Counted from the first letter of the stretch, positions 34,355 to 45,108 are shown. The stretch is DNA of 64,000 nucleotides from CAVVSD01 sp963837655 (GCA_963837655.1 CAWIOK010000003.1:152054-216053), one strand, 5' to 3'. Numbers and translations: made by a program. Notes: generated by a model not told the origin, from the letters alone.

Positions 34355-35011
34355 GTGCCGCTAGCGATCCCGCGTCCCGGCAAGATCGTCTGCGTCGGGC
34401 TCAACTACCGCGATCACGCGGCGGAGGGCGGCATGGACCTGCCCAAGGCGCCGCTGCTGTTCGCGAAGTGGCCGAACACGCTCATCGGCGACGGCGATCC
34501 CATCGTTCTGCCCCCGGAGTCCTCCCAGGTCGACTACGAGGCCGAGCTCGGCGTCGTCATCGGGTCGACGGCGAAGCGGGTCTCCGAGAGCGCTGCCCTC
34601 GACCACGTCGAGGGCTACATCTGCCTCAACGACGTGAGCGCGCGCGACCTGCAGTTCGCCGACGGGCAGTGGACGCGCGGCAAGTCGCCGGACACGTTCT
34701 GCCCCGTCGGCCCCCGCCTGGTGCCGCGCGAGGAGATCGCCGACCCGCAGGCGCTCGCGATCCGCTGCATCGTCAACGGCGCGGCCCTGCAGGACTCCTC
34801 GACCGCGCAGATGATCTTCTCCGTCGCCGAGATCATCGCGTACGCGAGCCAGGTCATCACGCTCGAGCCCGGCGACCTCATCGCGACGGGCACGCCCGCC
34901 GGTGTCGGGGTCTTCCGCGATCCGAAGGTGCTGCTGCAGGACGGTGACGAGGTCTCGGTCGAGATCGAGGGTCTCGGCACCCTGACCAACCCCGTCATCA
35001 AGGAGTCCTGA
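34355..35011 (+). CDS. Fumarylacetoacetate hydrolase-family protein
   Basis: A 218-residue FAH-fold enzyme: IVCVGLNYRDHAAEGG, metal ligands Glu62 and Glu64 (DYEAELGVVIG) and Asp93 (GYICLNDVSARD), then GDLIATGTPAGVGVF. The family hydrolyses or decarboxylates beta-diketo or oxo-dienoic acids. GTG start after a GAAAGG-type site. It is the probable C-C cleavage step of the cluster. Confidence 0.93.
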   Translation: MPLAIPRPGKIVCVGLNYRDHAAEGGMDLPKAPLLFAKWPNTLIGDGDPIVLPPESSQVDYEAELGVVIGSTAKRVSESAALDHVEGYICLNDVSARDLQFADGQWTRGKSPDTFCPVGPRLVPREEIADPQALAIRCIVNGAALQDSSTAQMIFSVAEIIAYASQVITLEPGDLIATGTPAGVGVFRDPKVLLQDGDEVSVEIEGLGTLTNPVIKES

Positions 35012-35016
35012 CACCC

Positions 35017-35307
35017 ATGGCCTACGTACTCGTCGCCCGGATGGTCGCCAAGGAGGGCGAGCAGGACCGCGCCGCGGAGCTGCTCGACGAGCTCGGCGCG
35101 GCGTCCCGTGAGGAGCCCGGCGTCGTCCACTACATCGCGCACCGCGATCCCGAGGACCCCCGGGTCTTCCTCATGTACGAGCACTACCGCGACCAGGCGG
35201 CCTTCGAGGAGCACGGCAAGACCGAGCACTTCACCCGCCTGGGCCCCGGCGAGCTGTTCGGGCTCATGGAGGACCGCAGGCGGGAGTTCTACGAGACGAT
35301 CGACTGA
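35017..35307 (+). CDS. Antibiotic biosynthesis monooxygenase (ABM)-domain protein
   Basis: A 96-residue dimeric alpha/beta-barrel-type protein: AYVLVARMVAKEGEQDRAAELL, EPGVVHYIAHRDPEDPRVFLMYEHYRDQAAFEEH. Relatives include quinol monooxygenases and autoinducer-2-modifying enzymes. It ends exactly where the convergent methyltransferase gene ends (35,307/35,308), leaving no room for a terminator between them. Confidence 0.88.
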   Translation: MAYVLVARMVAKEGEQDRAAELLDELGAASREEPGVVHYIAHRDPEDPRVFLMYEHYRDQAAFEEHGKTEHFTRLGPGELFGLMEDRRREFYETID

Positions 35308-36369
35308 TCAGGCTCGCGCCTCGAGGACGAGGTTGAGCGGCGTCTCGGCCGCGCGGCGGACCGAGCCGAAGCCGCCCTCGAGCATGACGTCACGCAGGCG
35401 CGCCTCGCCCGCCTGCGTCCCGAGTGCCGCGCCGCCGGGCTGCGAGAGCGAGCCGGGCGTGCACACGAGCGTCGAGAAGCCGTAGTACATGCGGCCGACC
35501 GGGTTGAGGTTGTCCTCGATGCGGTCGTTCGCGAACGGCTCGACGACCAGGCAGGAGCCGTCCGGTGCCAGCGCCGCACGCGCGTGCCGGGCGGCGCCGA
35601 CCGGGTCGCCGAGGTCGTGCAGCGCGTCGAAGAAGGCGATGAGGTCGAAGCCGGTGGCGGCGTAGTCGCTCGCGCCGGCGACCTCGAAGCGGACCCGGTC
35701 CTCGACGCCGGCCTCCAGCGCGCGGCGTCGGGCGATCTCGATCGAGGCGGCGTGGATGTCGATCCCCGTGAACACCGAGTTCGGGAACGCCTGCGCCATG
35801 AGGATCGTGGACGCCCCGTGCCCGCAGCCGACGTCGGCCACGGCTGCGCCGCGCTCGAGCTTCCCCACCACGCCGGTCAGCTCGGGCAGCCAGTCGGCCA
35901 TGAGGTGCATCCGGTAGTTCGCGCCGAACGCGCGCTCGGTGCCGGTGAACAGGTCGTGGTGGTGCTCGTGCCAGCCGAGCCCCTCGCCCGTGCGGAACCG
36001 CTCGGCGACGTGCTCGCGCCCGTCCATGATGGCCGTCGCCGCCTGGTAGATCCCGGCCATCGCGAGCGGGCTGTCGTCGTCGGCGAGCACGAACGCGTGC
36101 TCGGCGGGAAGCGTGTAGCTGTCCGCACCCGGGTCGTAGGCCACGAAGCCCCCGGCAGCCTGCGCGTTGAGCCACTCGCGGACGTAGCGCTCGTGCGTCG
36201 CCGTCCGCGCGGCGAGCTCGGCTGCCGTGACGGGCTGGGCGTCGGCCATGGCGCGGTAGAGGCCGAGCTGGTCACCGACGATGACCAGCGCGGCGTTGAG
36301 CGCGGCGCCGACCTCGACGGCGATCTGACCGGCGAACGCCTCGATCTTCGTCTCGTCCAGAGTCTGCAC
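35308..36369 (-). CDS. SAM-dependent methyltransferase with N-terminal winged helix
   Basis: 353 residues. An N-terminal winged-helix dimerisation-type segment (LGLYRAMADAQPVTAAELAARTATHERYVREWLNAQAAGGFV) precedes a class I SAM fold with motif I VADVGCGHGAST and the acidic FTGIDIHAASI. It resembles small-molecule methyltransferases related to ubiquinone/O-methyltransferase types. It stands alone; 36,370-36,628 upstream holds its promoter and no gene I can support. Confidence 0.87.
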   Translation of the reverse strand: MQTLDETKIEAFAGQIAVEVGAALNAALVIVGDQLGLYRAMADAQPVTAAELAARTATHERYVREWLNAQAAGGFVAYDPGADSYTLPAEHAFVLADDDSPLAMAGIYQAATAIMDGREHVAERFRTGEGLGWHEHHHDLFTGTERAFGANYRMHLMADWLPELTGVVGKLERGAAVADVGCGHGASTILMAQAFPNSVFTGIDIHAASIEIARRRALEAGVEDRVRFEVAGASDYAATGFDLIAFFDALHDLGDPVGAARHARAALAPDGSCLVVEPFANDRIEDNLNPVGRMYYGFSTLVCTPGSLSQPGGAALGTQAGEARLRDVMLEGGFGSVRRAAETPLNLVLEARA

Positions 36370-36628
36370 GGTGTGCCTCCTTCGGTTGCGGAGGTCGCAA
36401 GGTAGGCCCGGATCCCGGCTCCTCCGTGAGGCTTGTCTGAGGCGAGTCTGAGGTCGCCGGTCGGCGCCGGCACTCGTGCCGCGTCCCGCGCCTCCGCACG
36501 GGCGCGGCGCCGGGCCACCCGCCCTACCCTCCTCGAGAAGAGGTCAGGGTGCGGCCCAGCCTCGCGGCCTCAGACAGACCTCATCCATGCCTCAGGTACC
36601 GGCCCCGATCCGCGCCTACCTTGCCGGC

Positions 36629-36958
36629 ATGCACCCGACCGACCACATCCAGATCGTCACGTTCCGCCTCGCGGGCCTCGAGCCCGAGGCGTACCGCGCC
36701 CATTGCGAGGCCGTCGCCGCGCAGTTCGCCGAAATCCCCGGCCTCCGCGCGAAGGCGTGGCTCGCCGACGCGGGGACGAACTCCTACGGCGGCGTGTACG
36801 CCTGGGAGAGCCGCGAGGCCATGGAGGACTACGTCCACGGCCCGGTGTTCGCGGCACTGCGCGACAACCCCCGGATCGATGCCCTCGTGACGCGGGACTT
36901 CGAGTTGCTCGCGGAGCCCACCCACATCACCCGGCGCGACCGGTACGCCGCTGCGTAG
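36629..36958 (+). CDS. YdhR-like ferredoxin-fold monooxygenase/heme-type protein
   Basis: 109 residues from MHPTDHIQIVTFRLAGLEPEAYRAHCEAVA; SYGGVYAWESREAMEDYVHGPVFAAL is the YdhR/monooxygenase-like core. Function is unproven in the family. No Shine-Dalgarno precedes this ATG; another in-frame ATG at 36,587 would add 14 residues not typical of the family. Confidence 0.7.
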   Translation: MHPTDHIQIVTFRLAGLEPEAYRAHCEAVAAQFAEIPGLRAKAWLADAGTNSYGGVYAWESREAMEDYVHGPVFAALRDNPRIDALVTRDFELLAEPTHITRRDRYAAA

Positions 36959-36979
36959 ACTCGCGCCGAGGTTCGGACC

Positions 36980-38878
36980 GTGGCTCGCACACTCCAGACC
37001 ATGCTCGACGAGCGCGCCGGCGCGCTCGTCGGTCGTGAACGCGAGCGTGCGGCGCTGCTCGAGCTCGTCGACCACGACGCGCCGATCGTCGTCGCGGTCC
37101 ACGGGATCGCGGGCGTCGGCAAGTCGACGCTCCTGCAGGCGGCCGCCGTGGACGCCCGCGAGCGCGGCGCGACCGTCGTGCGACTGGACGGCGGGACCTT
37201 CGAGCCGACCCCGCGCGGCTTCACCGAGGCGCTCGGCGACGCCCTCGACGGGCACCCCGGCCGCGTGCTCCTCGCGATCGACTCCTACGAGCGCCTGCGC
37301 CTCCTCGACGCGTGGCTGCGGCAGTCGTTCGTGCCCTCGCTGCCCGACAACGTCCGCCTCCTGATCGCAGGGCGCGACCTGCCGACAGCCTGGCAACGCG
37401 ACCTCGGCGATCTCCTCCGCCTCGTCCGCCTCGACAACCTCTCCGACGAGGGCGCGCTGGAGCTGCTGCGCCGCAGCGGCCTCCCCGACGCCACGGCCGC
37501 GCGCGTCGCCCGGCTCGCCCGCGGGCATCCGCTCTCCCTGCGACTCGCGGCCGGCGTGCTCGCCGAGCGGCCCGGCCTTCCGGCCGAGGACGCCGTCCTG
37601 GGCCCCATGGTCGAGGAGCTCGCGGGGGTGTACATCGACGGCCTGGACGCGACGACGCGTCGCGCGCTCGACGCCGCATCCGTCGTGCGCCGCACGACCC
37701 TCACCCTCATCGAGGCGATGCTCCCCGGTGACGATCCGACCGACCTCTTCGCCCGGCTTCGCGCTCTGCCGTTCGTCGAGCTCGGAACCGAGGGCCTGTT
37801 CGTCCACGACACGGTGCGCTCGGCCACGAGCGCGCTGCTGCAGGCGTCGGACCCCGCTCGCCATCGCGCGCACCGCAGCGCGGCGTGGGGCCGCCTGCGC
37901 GCGGAGCTGCGCACCGCCGGCCGCGCCGACCTCTGGCGCTACACCGCCGACATGCTCTACCTCGTCGAGAACCCGATCGTCCGCGACGCGTTCTTCCCCA
38001 GCGGCGCCGACGAGTACGTGATCGATCCCGCGACGCCCGCCGACCTCGGCCCGATCCTCGCGATCAGCCGCCGCCACGACGACCCCGAGGCGACCGCGCT
38101 CGTCGCCGCCTGGTGGCAGGGGGTGCCGGAGGCCTTCCGCGTCGTCCGCGACGGCGCGGGCGAGGTGCAGGGCTTCTGCTGCCTGTGCCAGCCGCGGGAC
38201 GTGCCGCGCGCGCTGCTGGCGGCCGACCCGGTGGCCGATGCCTGGCGGGAGCACCTGCGGCGCGAGCCCGTCCCCGCCGGGCAGCGCGTCCTCGTCAATC
38301 GCTTCTCGCTGGTCGCCGAGAGCGGCGAGGCCCCATCGGCCGCGTCGGCGACGCTGTGGCTCGACACCAAGCGCGCCTACCTCGAGCTGCGCCCCGACCT
38401 GCGGCGACTGTACGTGCCGGTGACGAACGTGGAGCCGGCGCTGGCCGCGCTGGCGCCGCTCGGGTTCGGCACGATCGACGGGCGGCCGGTCGCCGTCGGT
38501 GCGAGCTCCTACTCCCTGCTCGCGAACGACTTCGGACCTGGCTCGATCGACGGCTGGCTCAGCGATGTCGTGGGTCGCGAGCTGCAGACCGACGCGCCTG
38601 GCGTCGTCGACGCCGAGGGCCGGCGCCTCGTGCTCGACGGCAAGGCGGTCGACCTCAGCAGACTTGAGCTCGGGGTGCTGCGCCACCTCCAGAGCCGCCC
38701 GGGAGTCGCCGTCACGCGGGAGGAGCTGCTGCGCGAGGTGTGGGGACACCAGTGGACGGGCAGCAGCTCCAACGTCGTCGAGGTCGTCGTGAGCTCGCTG
38801 CGCAAGAAGCTCGGAGACCGGGCCGCGGCGCTCGACACCGTCAGGGGCGTCGGGTACCGCCTCGACACCCTGGACTGA
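36980..38878 (+). CDS. STAND-type ATPase with GNAT-like middle domain and OmpR-type DNA-binding C-terminus
   Basis: 632 residues. Residues about 15-300 form a STAND/NB-ARC-like ATPase: Walker A GIAGVGKST (42-50), RVLLAIDSYERL as Walker B and a helical lid. About 345-530 looks like a GNAT acyltransferase fold (VIDPATPADLGPILAISRRH onward). The end (about 540-632) is an OmpR/PhoB winged helix: LELGVLRHLQSRPGVAVTREELLREVWG and VVEVVVSSLRKKLGDRAAALDTVRGVGYRL. It looks like a ligand-gated, ATP-dependent transcription factor. GTG start; no adjacent histidine kinase. Confidence 0.82.
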   Translation: MARTLQTMLDERAGALVGRERERAALLELVDHDAPIVVAVHGIAGVGKSTLLQAAAVDARERGATVVRLDGGTFEPTPRGFTEALGDALDGHPGRVLLAIDSYERLRLLDAWLRQSFVPSLPDNVRLLIAGRDLPTAWQRDLGDLLRLVRLDNLSDEGALELLRRSGLPDATAARVARLARGHPLSLRLAAGVLAERPGLPAEDAVLGPMVEELAGVYIDGLDATTRRALDAASVVRRTTLTLIEAMLPGDDPTDLFARLRALPFVELGTEGLFVHDTVRSATSALLQASDPARHRAHRSAAWGRLRAELRTAGRADLWRYTADMLYLVENPIVRDAFFPSGADEYVIDPATPADLGPILAISRRHDDPEATALVAAWWQGVPEAFRVVRDGAGEVQGFCCLCQPRDVPRALLAADPVADAWREHLRREPVPAGQRVLVNRFSLVAESGEAPSAASATLWLDTKRAYLELRPDLRRLYVPVTNVEPALAALAPLGFGTIDGRPVAVGASSYSLLANDFGPGSIDGWLSDVVGRELQTDAPGVVDAEGRRLVLDGKAVDLSRLELGVLRHLQSRPGVAVTREELLREVWGHQWTGSSSNVVEVVVSSLRKKLGDRAAALDTVRGVGYRLDTLD

Positions 38879-38902
38879 TTGGTCCTGATCTGTAGTACCA
38901 TT

Positions 38903-38923
38903 TGGTCCCACTTGATGGGACCA
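38903..38923. promoter_or_regulatory. Palindrome across the start codon of the AAA ATPase gene
   Basis: TGGTCCCA (38903-38910), CTTGA, TGGGACCA (38916-38923): perfect 8-bp arms whose centre and right arm contain the ATG at 38,915. A third TTGGTCC lies at 38,879-38,885, and a -10-like TAGTAC at 38,893-38,898 stands between them. Bound protein, or the mRNA hairpin, could block both transcription and translation. The winged-helix protein encoded just upstream or the ATPase itself is the candidate regulator. Confidence 0.5.
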
Positions 38924-40036
38924 GCACGTCAAGGCACGCCGTTCCCGTTCGAGGGACCCGTCCCGCCCGAGCTCCTCATCGACCGAACGGCCGAGCTCGA
39001 CCTGCTCGCGCGCCGCGCGGCCGACCGGGTCGGGGTACGCCTCGTCGCTCCCCGGCGCTACGGGAAGACGAGCCTGGTCCTCGCGCACGCGGCGCGTCTG
39101 CGGGAGACCGGCTGGCGGAGCGCCCACGTGGACTTCTCGCGCGTGGCCGATCTCACCGACGTCGCGCGCCGCCTCGCCGCCGCCTACGCCCACCTGGACA
39201 GCAGCTGGATGCGCTCGCATCTCGGGGCGCTGCTGGCCCGGCTCGGCGTGTCGATGTCGGCCACCGGGCCGCGCGTGACGGTCGGGCCACGGCCGCCGAG
39301 CCCGGACACGCCGACCGCCGAGGCAGTCGTCTACGACCTGCTGGACCTCCCGAAGGCGCTGTGGGAGCGCGACGCGGTCGGGACGCTCGTCGTCCTCGAC
39401 GAGTTCCAGGACCTGCTGGTCGCCCGCAAGGATCTCGACGGCCTCCTGCGGTCGCGCATCCAGTACCACGGCGACGCGGCCGCGTACGTCTACGCCGGCT
39501 CGGAGCCGTCGATGATGCGCGAGCTGTTCGACACCCGCGAGCGCCCGCTGTTCGGACAGGCCGACCCACTCTCGATCGGCCCGCTCCCGCTGGACGAGAC
39601 GATCTCCGATCTCGCCGCTCGCTTCGAGGCCGAGGACCTCGATCCCGGGCCCGCGCTCGGGGAGCTGGCGGTCTTCGCCGCCGGGCACCCGCAGCGCACG
39701 ATGATGCTCGCCTACCTGCTGGCCGACGCGCTCGCCGCGGGGGAAGAGGCGACGCCCGCGCTCGCGGCGCGCGTCGTCGACGATGCCCTGGAGCGCACCC
39801 GCCCGGCGCACCAGGCGCTGTGGCAGAGCCTGGGCCGCACGGAGCGCGTCGTCCTCGCAGCGACCGCCGACGGCATCGCCCCCACCAGCCGCTCGCTCGC
39901 CACCGAGCACGGCCTCGGCCGGCAGACGCTCGACGCGGCCGCATCGCGCCTCGCCGACCAGGGCCACGTCATCCGCATCCCCCGCGCCAGCCGCCTCGTG
40001 GACCCGCTGCTCGCGGAGTGGCTGCGACGTCGATAG
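38915..40036 (+). CDS. AAA ATPase (ATPase_2-type) with C-terminal winged helix
   Basis: 373 residues of the archaeal/bacterial ATPase family related to ORC/Cdc6-like STAND NTPases. LLIDRTAELDLLARRA, Walker A APRRYGKTS (45-53), Walker B TLVVLDEFQDLL and YVYAGSEPSMMRELFD (sensor 1-like) are visible. The C-terminus (RTERVVLAATADGIAPTSRSLATEHGL onward) is a winged helix. Partners of this family are usually unknown; some are linked to toxin or stress functions. A TTG 12 codons earlier is an alternative start. Confidence 0.82.
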   Translation: MGPARQGTPFPFEGPVPPELLIDRTAELDLLARRAADRVGVRLVAPRRYGKTSLVLAHAARLRETGWRSAHVDFSRVADLTDVARRLAAAYAHLDSSWMRSHLGALLARLGVSMSATGPRVTVGPRPPSPDTPTAEAVVYDLLDLPKALWERDAVGTLVVLDEFQDLLVARKDLDGLLRSRIQYHGDAAAYVYAGSEPSMMRELFDTRERPLFGQADPLSIGPLPLDETISDLAARFEAEDLDPGPALGELAVFAAGHPQRTMMLAYLLADALAAGEEATPALAARVVDDALERTRPAHQALWQSLGRTERVVLAATADGIAPTSRSLATEHGLGRQTLDAAASRLADQGHVIRIPRASRLVDPLLAEWLRRR

Positions 40037-40055
40037 CTGCTGCCTGCGGAGGCCC

Positions 40056-40105
40056 GGCAGTTCCCGCTCCGGCAGCGCAGCTCGGCGAGCCGGAGTGGAA
40101 CTGCC
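40056..40105. terminator. Long GC hairpin between convergent genes
   Basis: Arms 40,056-40,073 (GGCAGTTCCCGCTCCGGC) and 40,089-40,105 (GCCGGAGTGGAACTGCC) pair almost fully around a 15-base loop. The element fills the gap between the AAA ATPase and atpC, which converge here. It lacks a T-tract, so it is either a bidirectional GC-type terminator or an RNA-stabilising hairpin. Confidence 0.6.
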
Positions 40106-40524
40106 TAGGCGCCGGAGGCGCCCGCGATCTTGAGGAACGCCTCCCAGCGCTTGCGGTCGCGCTGGGCGCGGCGGCGTTCCTCGGAGTCCTCGTCCGCCGC
40201 CTGCTCGGCCTCCTCGGCCCGGCGGCGCCGGTCCTCGAGGTCGGACACGTCCAGCGTGCTCGGGTCAAGGGCCTCCTCCACGAGCACCAGCACACCGTCG
40301 CGCGACACCTGCACGTAGCCCTCTCCCTGGGCGAGCCGGATGATGTCCGACTCGCTCTTGTACAGCCGCAACTCCGTCGGCTCGAGCATGCCCAGCAGCG
40401 GCTGGTGCTTGGCCAGGATGCCGATCGAGCCCACCGTCGTCCGGGTCGAGACCATCTCGACCTCGTCCTTGAAGACGGACCCCTCCGGAGTCAGCACCTC
40501 GGCGGTGAACGTTTCCCGGGCCAC
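40105..40524 (-). CDS. atpC: ATP synthase epsilon subunit
   Basis: 139 residues. TFTAEVLTPEGSVFKDEVEMVSTRTTVGSIGILAKHQPLLGML is the N-terminal beta-sandwich; the C-terminal helices are long, charged and arginine-rich. The GTG start overlaps the atpD stop (TAGTG). The subunit couples rotation of the central stalk and inhibits ATP hydrolysis. Confidence 0.95.
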   Translation of the reverse strand: MARETFTAEVLTPEGSVFKDEVEMVSTRTTVGSIGILAKHQPLLGMLEPTELRLYKSESDIIRLAQGEGYVQVSRDGVLVLVEEALDPSTLDVSDLEDRRRRAEEAEQAADEDSEERRRAQRDRKRWEAFLKIAGASGA

Positions 40525-41957
40525 TACGAATCGCTCTCCGCGGCGGCCGTGACGTCGTCGATCGTGCCCTTGAGCAGGAAGGCCGACTCGGGGACGTCGT
40601 CGTGCTTGCCCTCGAGGATCTCGCTGAAGCCGCGGATGGACTCGGCGATCGGCACGTACTGGCCCGGGGTCCCCGTGAAGGCCTCGGCGACGTGGAACGG
40701 CTGCGACAGGAAGCGCTCGATGCGCCGCGCGCGGCCCACCGTGAGGCGGTCCTCGTCGGAGAGCTCGTCGATGCCGAGGATCGCGATGATGTCCTGCAGC
40801 TCGCGGTAGCGCTGGAGGATCTCCTTCACGCGCGTGGCGACCCGGTAGTGCTCCTCCCCGACGACGTCGGGCTTGAGGATCGTCGACGTCGAGTCGAGCG
40901 GATCCACCGCCGGGTAGATGCCCTTCTCGGAGATCGACCGCGAGAGCACCGTCGTGGCGTTGAGGTGCGCGAACACCGACGCGGGCGCGGGGTCGGTGAG
41001 GTCGTCCGCAGGCACGTAGATCGCCTGCACCGAGGTCACCGAGCCGTTGCGCGTGGAGGTGATGCGCTCCTGAAGCTGACCCATCTCCGTCTCCAGCGTC
41101 GGCTGGTAGCCGACCTGGGAGGGCATGCGGCCGAGGAGGGCTGAGACCTCCGAGCCGGCCTGCACGAACCGGAAGATGTTGTCGATGAAGAGCAGGACGT
41201 CCTGGCCGGAGACGTCGCGGAAGTACTCCGCCATCGTCAGACCTGTCAGCGCCACGCGCATGCGCGCGCCGGGCGGCTCGTTCATCTGGCCGAACACGAG
41301 CATCGTCTTGTCGATGACGCCCGACTCCTTCATCTCCAGCCAGAGGTCGTTGCCCTCGCGGGAGCGCTCGCCCACGCCGCAGAAGGCCGACAGGCCGCCG
41401 TGCTCCTGGGCGAGGTTGTTGATGAGCTCCTGGATGAGGACGGTCTTGCCGACGCCCGCGCCGCCGAACAGGCCGACCTTGCCGCCCTTGGCGTAGGGCG
41501 CGAGGAGGTCGACGACCTTGATGCCGGTCTCGAACATCTCCTGCGTCGGGATGAGGTCCTCGACGTGCGGGGCGGTGCGATGGATCGGCCACCGCTCCTT
41601 GACGTCGAGCTCCTCGCCGAGGTCGATCGTCTCGCCCAGGACGTTGAAGATGCGCCCGAGCGTGATCTCGCCCACGGGCACCGTGATCGGACCCCCGGTG
41701 TCGACGACCTCGACGCCGCGCGCCAGGCCGTCGGTGCTGTCCATGGCGACCGCGCGGAGCCGGTCGTCCCCGAGGTGCTGCTGCACCTCGAGGACGAGGT
41801 CGTCCTGGCCCTCGCGGGCCACGGTCAGCGCGCTGTTGATCTCGGGGAGGTTGTCCGCGAAGACGACCTCGACGACGACGCCCTGGATCTCCTCGATCTG
41901 CCCGACGTTGGACGTGCCGCCGCCGGAGCCCTGCTGCTCTGTCTCGATTGTTGCCAT
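40524..41957 (-). CDS. atpD: ATP synthase beta subunit
   Basis: The 477-residue catalytic subunit of F1. Walker A GGAGVGKTV (from 165), GERSREGNDL, Walker B VLLFIDNIFRF, and the C-terminal YVPIAESIRGFSEILEGKHDDVPESAFLLKG. About 18 extra Ser/Gly/Gln-rich residues precede the conserved core. It lies 10 bases after atpG in the operon. Confidence 0.98.
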   Translation of the reverse strand: MATIETEQQGSGGGTSNVGQIEEIQGVVVEVVFADNLPEINSALTVAREGQDDLVLEVQQHLGDDRLRAVAMDSTDGLARGVEVVDTGGPITVPVGEITLGRIFNVLGETIDLGEELDVKERWPIHRTAPHVEDLIPTQEMFETGIKVVDLLAPYAKGGKVGLFGGAGVGKTVLIQELINNLAQEHGGLSAFCGVGERSREGNDLWLEMKESGVIDKTMLVFGQMNEPPGARMRVALTGLTMAEYFRDVSGQDVLLFIDNIFRFVQAGSEVSALLGRMPSQVGYQPTLETEMGQLQERITSTRNGSVTSVQAIYVPADDLTDPAPASVFAHLNATTVLSRSISEKGIYPAVDPLDSTSTILKPDVVGEEHYRVATRVKEILQRYRELQDIIAILGIDELSDEDRLTVGRARRIERFLSQPFHVAEAFTGTPGQYVPIAESIRGFSEILEGKHDDVPESAFLLKGTIDDVTAAAESDS

Positions 41958-41967
41958 GTGGTTCTCC

Positions 41968-42896
41968 CTAGCCCAGCGCCTCGGCGCCGGCGACGACTTC
42001 CATGATCTCCTGGGTGATCTCGGCCTGACGTGCGCGGTTCATCTCCAGGGTGAGGTCCTGGATGATGTCCCCCGCGTTCTCCGACGCGTTGCGCATGGCC
42101 GTCATCCGGGCGCCGTGCTCTGACGCGGTCGACTCCAGCAGTGCTCGGTACACCGAGATCTCCACGTACTCCGGCACGAGCCGGCCGAGGATCTCGTGCG
42201 CGTCCGGCTCGTACTCCACGAGCGCCTGCGCACCGTCGTGCTCGTCCGACAGGCCGGTGCCGGCGACGTGGTCCTCGTCGCCCTCGACGTGATCGAGGAT
42301 CGTCGCGTGCTGCAGCGGCAGCAGCGTCTCGCGGCGGACCTCCTGCGTGAGCGGGGAGATGTAGCCGTTGTAGATGATCTCGACCTCGTCGACCTCACCG
42401 TCGACGAAGGCGGTCACGAGGTCCTCGGCGATCTCGCGCGCGTCGGCGTAGGCCGGGCGGTCGGTGAAGCCGACGTAGGACCCTGCGAGCTCGCGCCCGC
42501 GGAACGTCAGCGTCGACACGCCGCGGCGGCCCGAGGCGGAGAAGCTGACCTCGCGGCCCTGACCCTCGTGCTCGGACGCCGCGCGGATCCCGGCGCGGAT
42601 GATCTGCGAGTTGAACGCTCCGGCGAGGCCACGGTCGCCCGTCACGAGGAGCAAGGCGACCTTGTTGATCGACTCGTGCTCCTGCAGGACCGGCAACGAC
42701 GAGACCTCTGCCCCGGCCGCCTCGGCGGCCTGGCGCGTCATCCGGCGGATCGCGCGGGCGTACGGGCGCAGCGCCTCGATGCGCTGCTCGGCCCGGCGCA
42801 GGCGCGCCGCGGCCACCATCTCCATCGCCCGCGTGATCTTGCGGATGTTCTGGATCGACGCGATGCGATCCTTGACGTCTGCCTGGCTGGCGGCCA

Positions 42897-42897
<1 letters not shown>
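41968..42897 (-). CDS. atpG: ATP synthase gamma subunit
   Basis: 309 residues of the central rotor stalk: DVKDRIASIQNIRKITRAMEMVAAARLRRAE at the N-terminus and ASEHGARMTAMRNASENAGDIIQDLTLEMNRARQAEITQEIMEVVAGAEAL at the C-terminus. An acidic insertion (EGDEDHVAGTGLSDEHDG) occurs in the middle domain, as in several actinobacterial gamma subunits. The ATG overlaps the atpA stop (TAATG). Confidence 0.97.
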
Positions 42898-44531
<1,634 letters not shown>

Positions 44532-44571
44532 GGGCTGTCTCAGTGTCTCCTTGGGGGGAAGCTTGTGCGCG

Positions 44572-45108
44572 TCAGGCGGCGCCCTTGGCGACCTGCTGTC
44601 GCAGGCGCTCCAGGCGGTTGCGGATGGATGCGTCGAGGATCTGGTTGCCGACGCGCAGAACGACACCGCCGAGGATCTCCGGCTCGACGTGGGCGGTGAG
44701 CTCGACCTTCTGGCCGGTCTGCCGGCCGATGCGGTCACCGATGCCCTGCACGGTCTCCTCGTCGAGCTCGATCGCCGACGTGATCTCGACCGGCAGGATC
44801 TTGTTCTCGCGCTCCCACATCGAGTCGTACTCGCGGCGGATGCGGAACAGGACCGGCATGCGGTGCTTCTCGATGAGGAGGTCGAGGAAGTTCACGACGG
44901 CCTCGTCCGCGTCGACCAGGACGCGTGAGAGGCCGTCCTGCTTCTCCTGCGTGGAGAAGTAGGGCGAGAAGAAGAACACCGACAGCTCGCGGTCCTCGCT
45001 GAGCGCGTCCGCGAACGCGCCCAGCTGCTCACGCACGACGTCGAGCTTGTCGTGCTCCTGCGCGACCTCGAACAGCGACCGTGCGTAGACCTCGGCGATC
45101 TCTTCCAT
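44572..45108 (-). CDS. atpH: ATP synthase delta subunit
   Basis: 178 residues of the OSCP/delta peripheral-stalk subunit: IAEVYARSLFEVAQEHDKLDVVREQLGAFADAL at the N-terminus and the family C-terminal signature LTAHVEPEILGGVVLRVGNQILDASIRNRLERL. It lies 3 bases after atpF and about 40 before atpA. Confidence 0.97.
   Translation of the reverse strand: MEEIAEVYARSLFEVAQEHDKLDVVREQLGAFADALSEDRELSVFFFSPYFSTQEKQDGLSRVLVDADEAVVNFLDLLIEKHRMPVLFRIRREYDSMWERENKILPVEITSAIELDEETVQGIGDRIGRQTGQKVELTAHVEPEILGGVVLRVGNQILDASIRNRLERLRQQVAKGAA

Noticed and set aside
36581..39967. A 1,128-codon open frame on the minus strand
   Set aside because: It lies opposite well-supported plus-strand genes, is rich in Arg/Gly/Val/Asp/His in the pattern of a GC-rich mirror frame, and has no family motifs.
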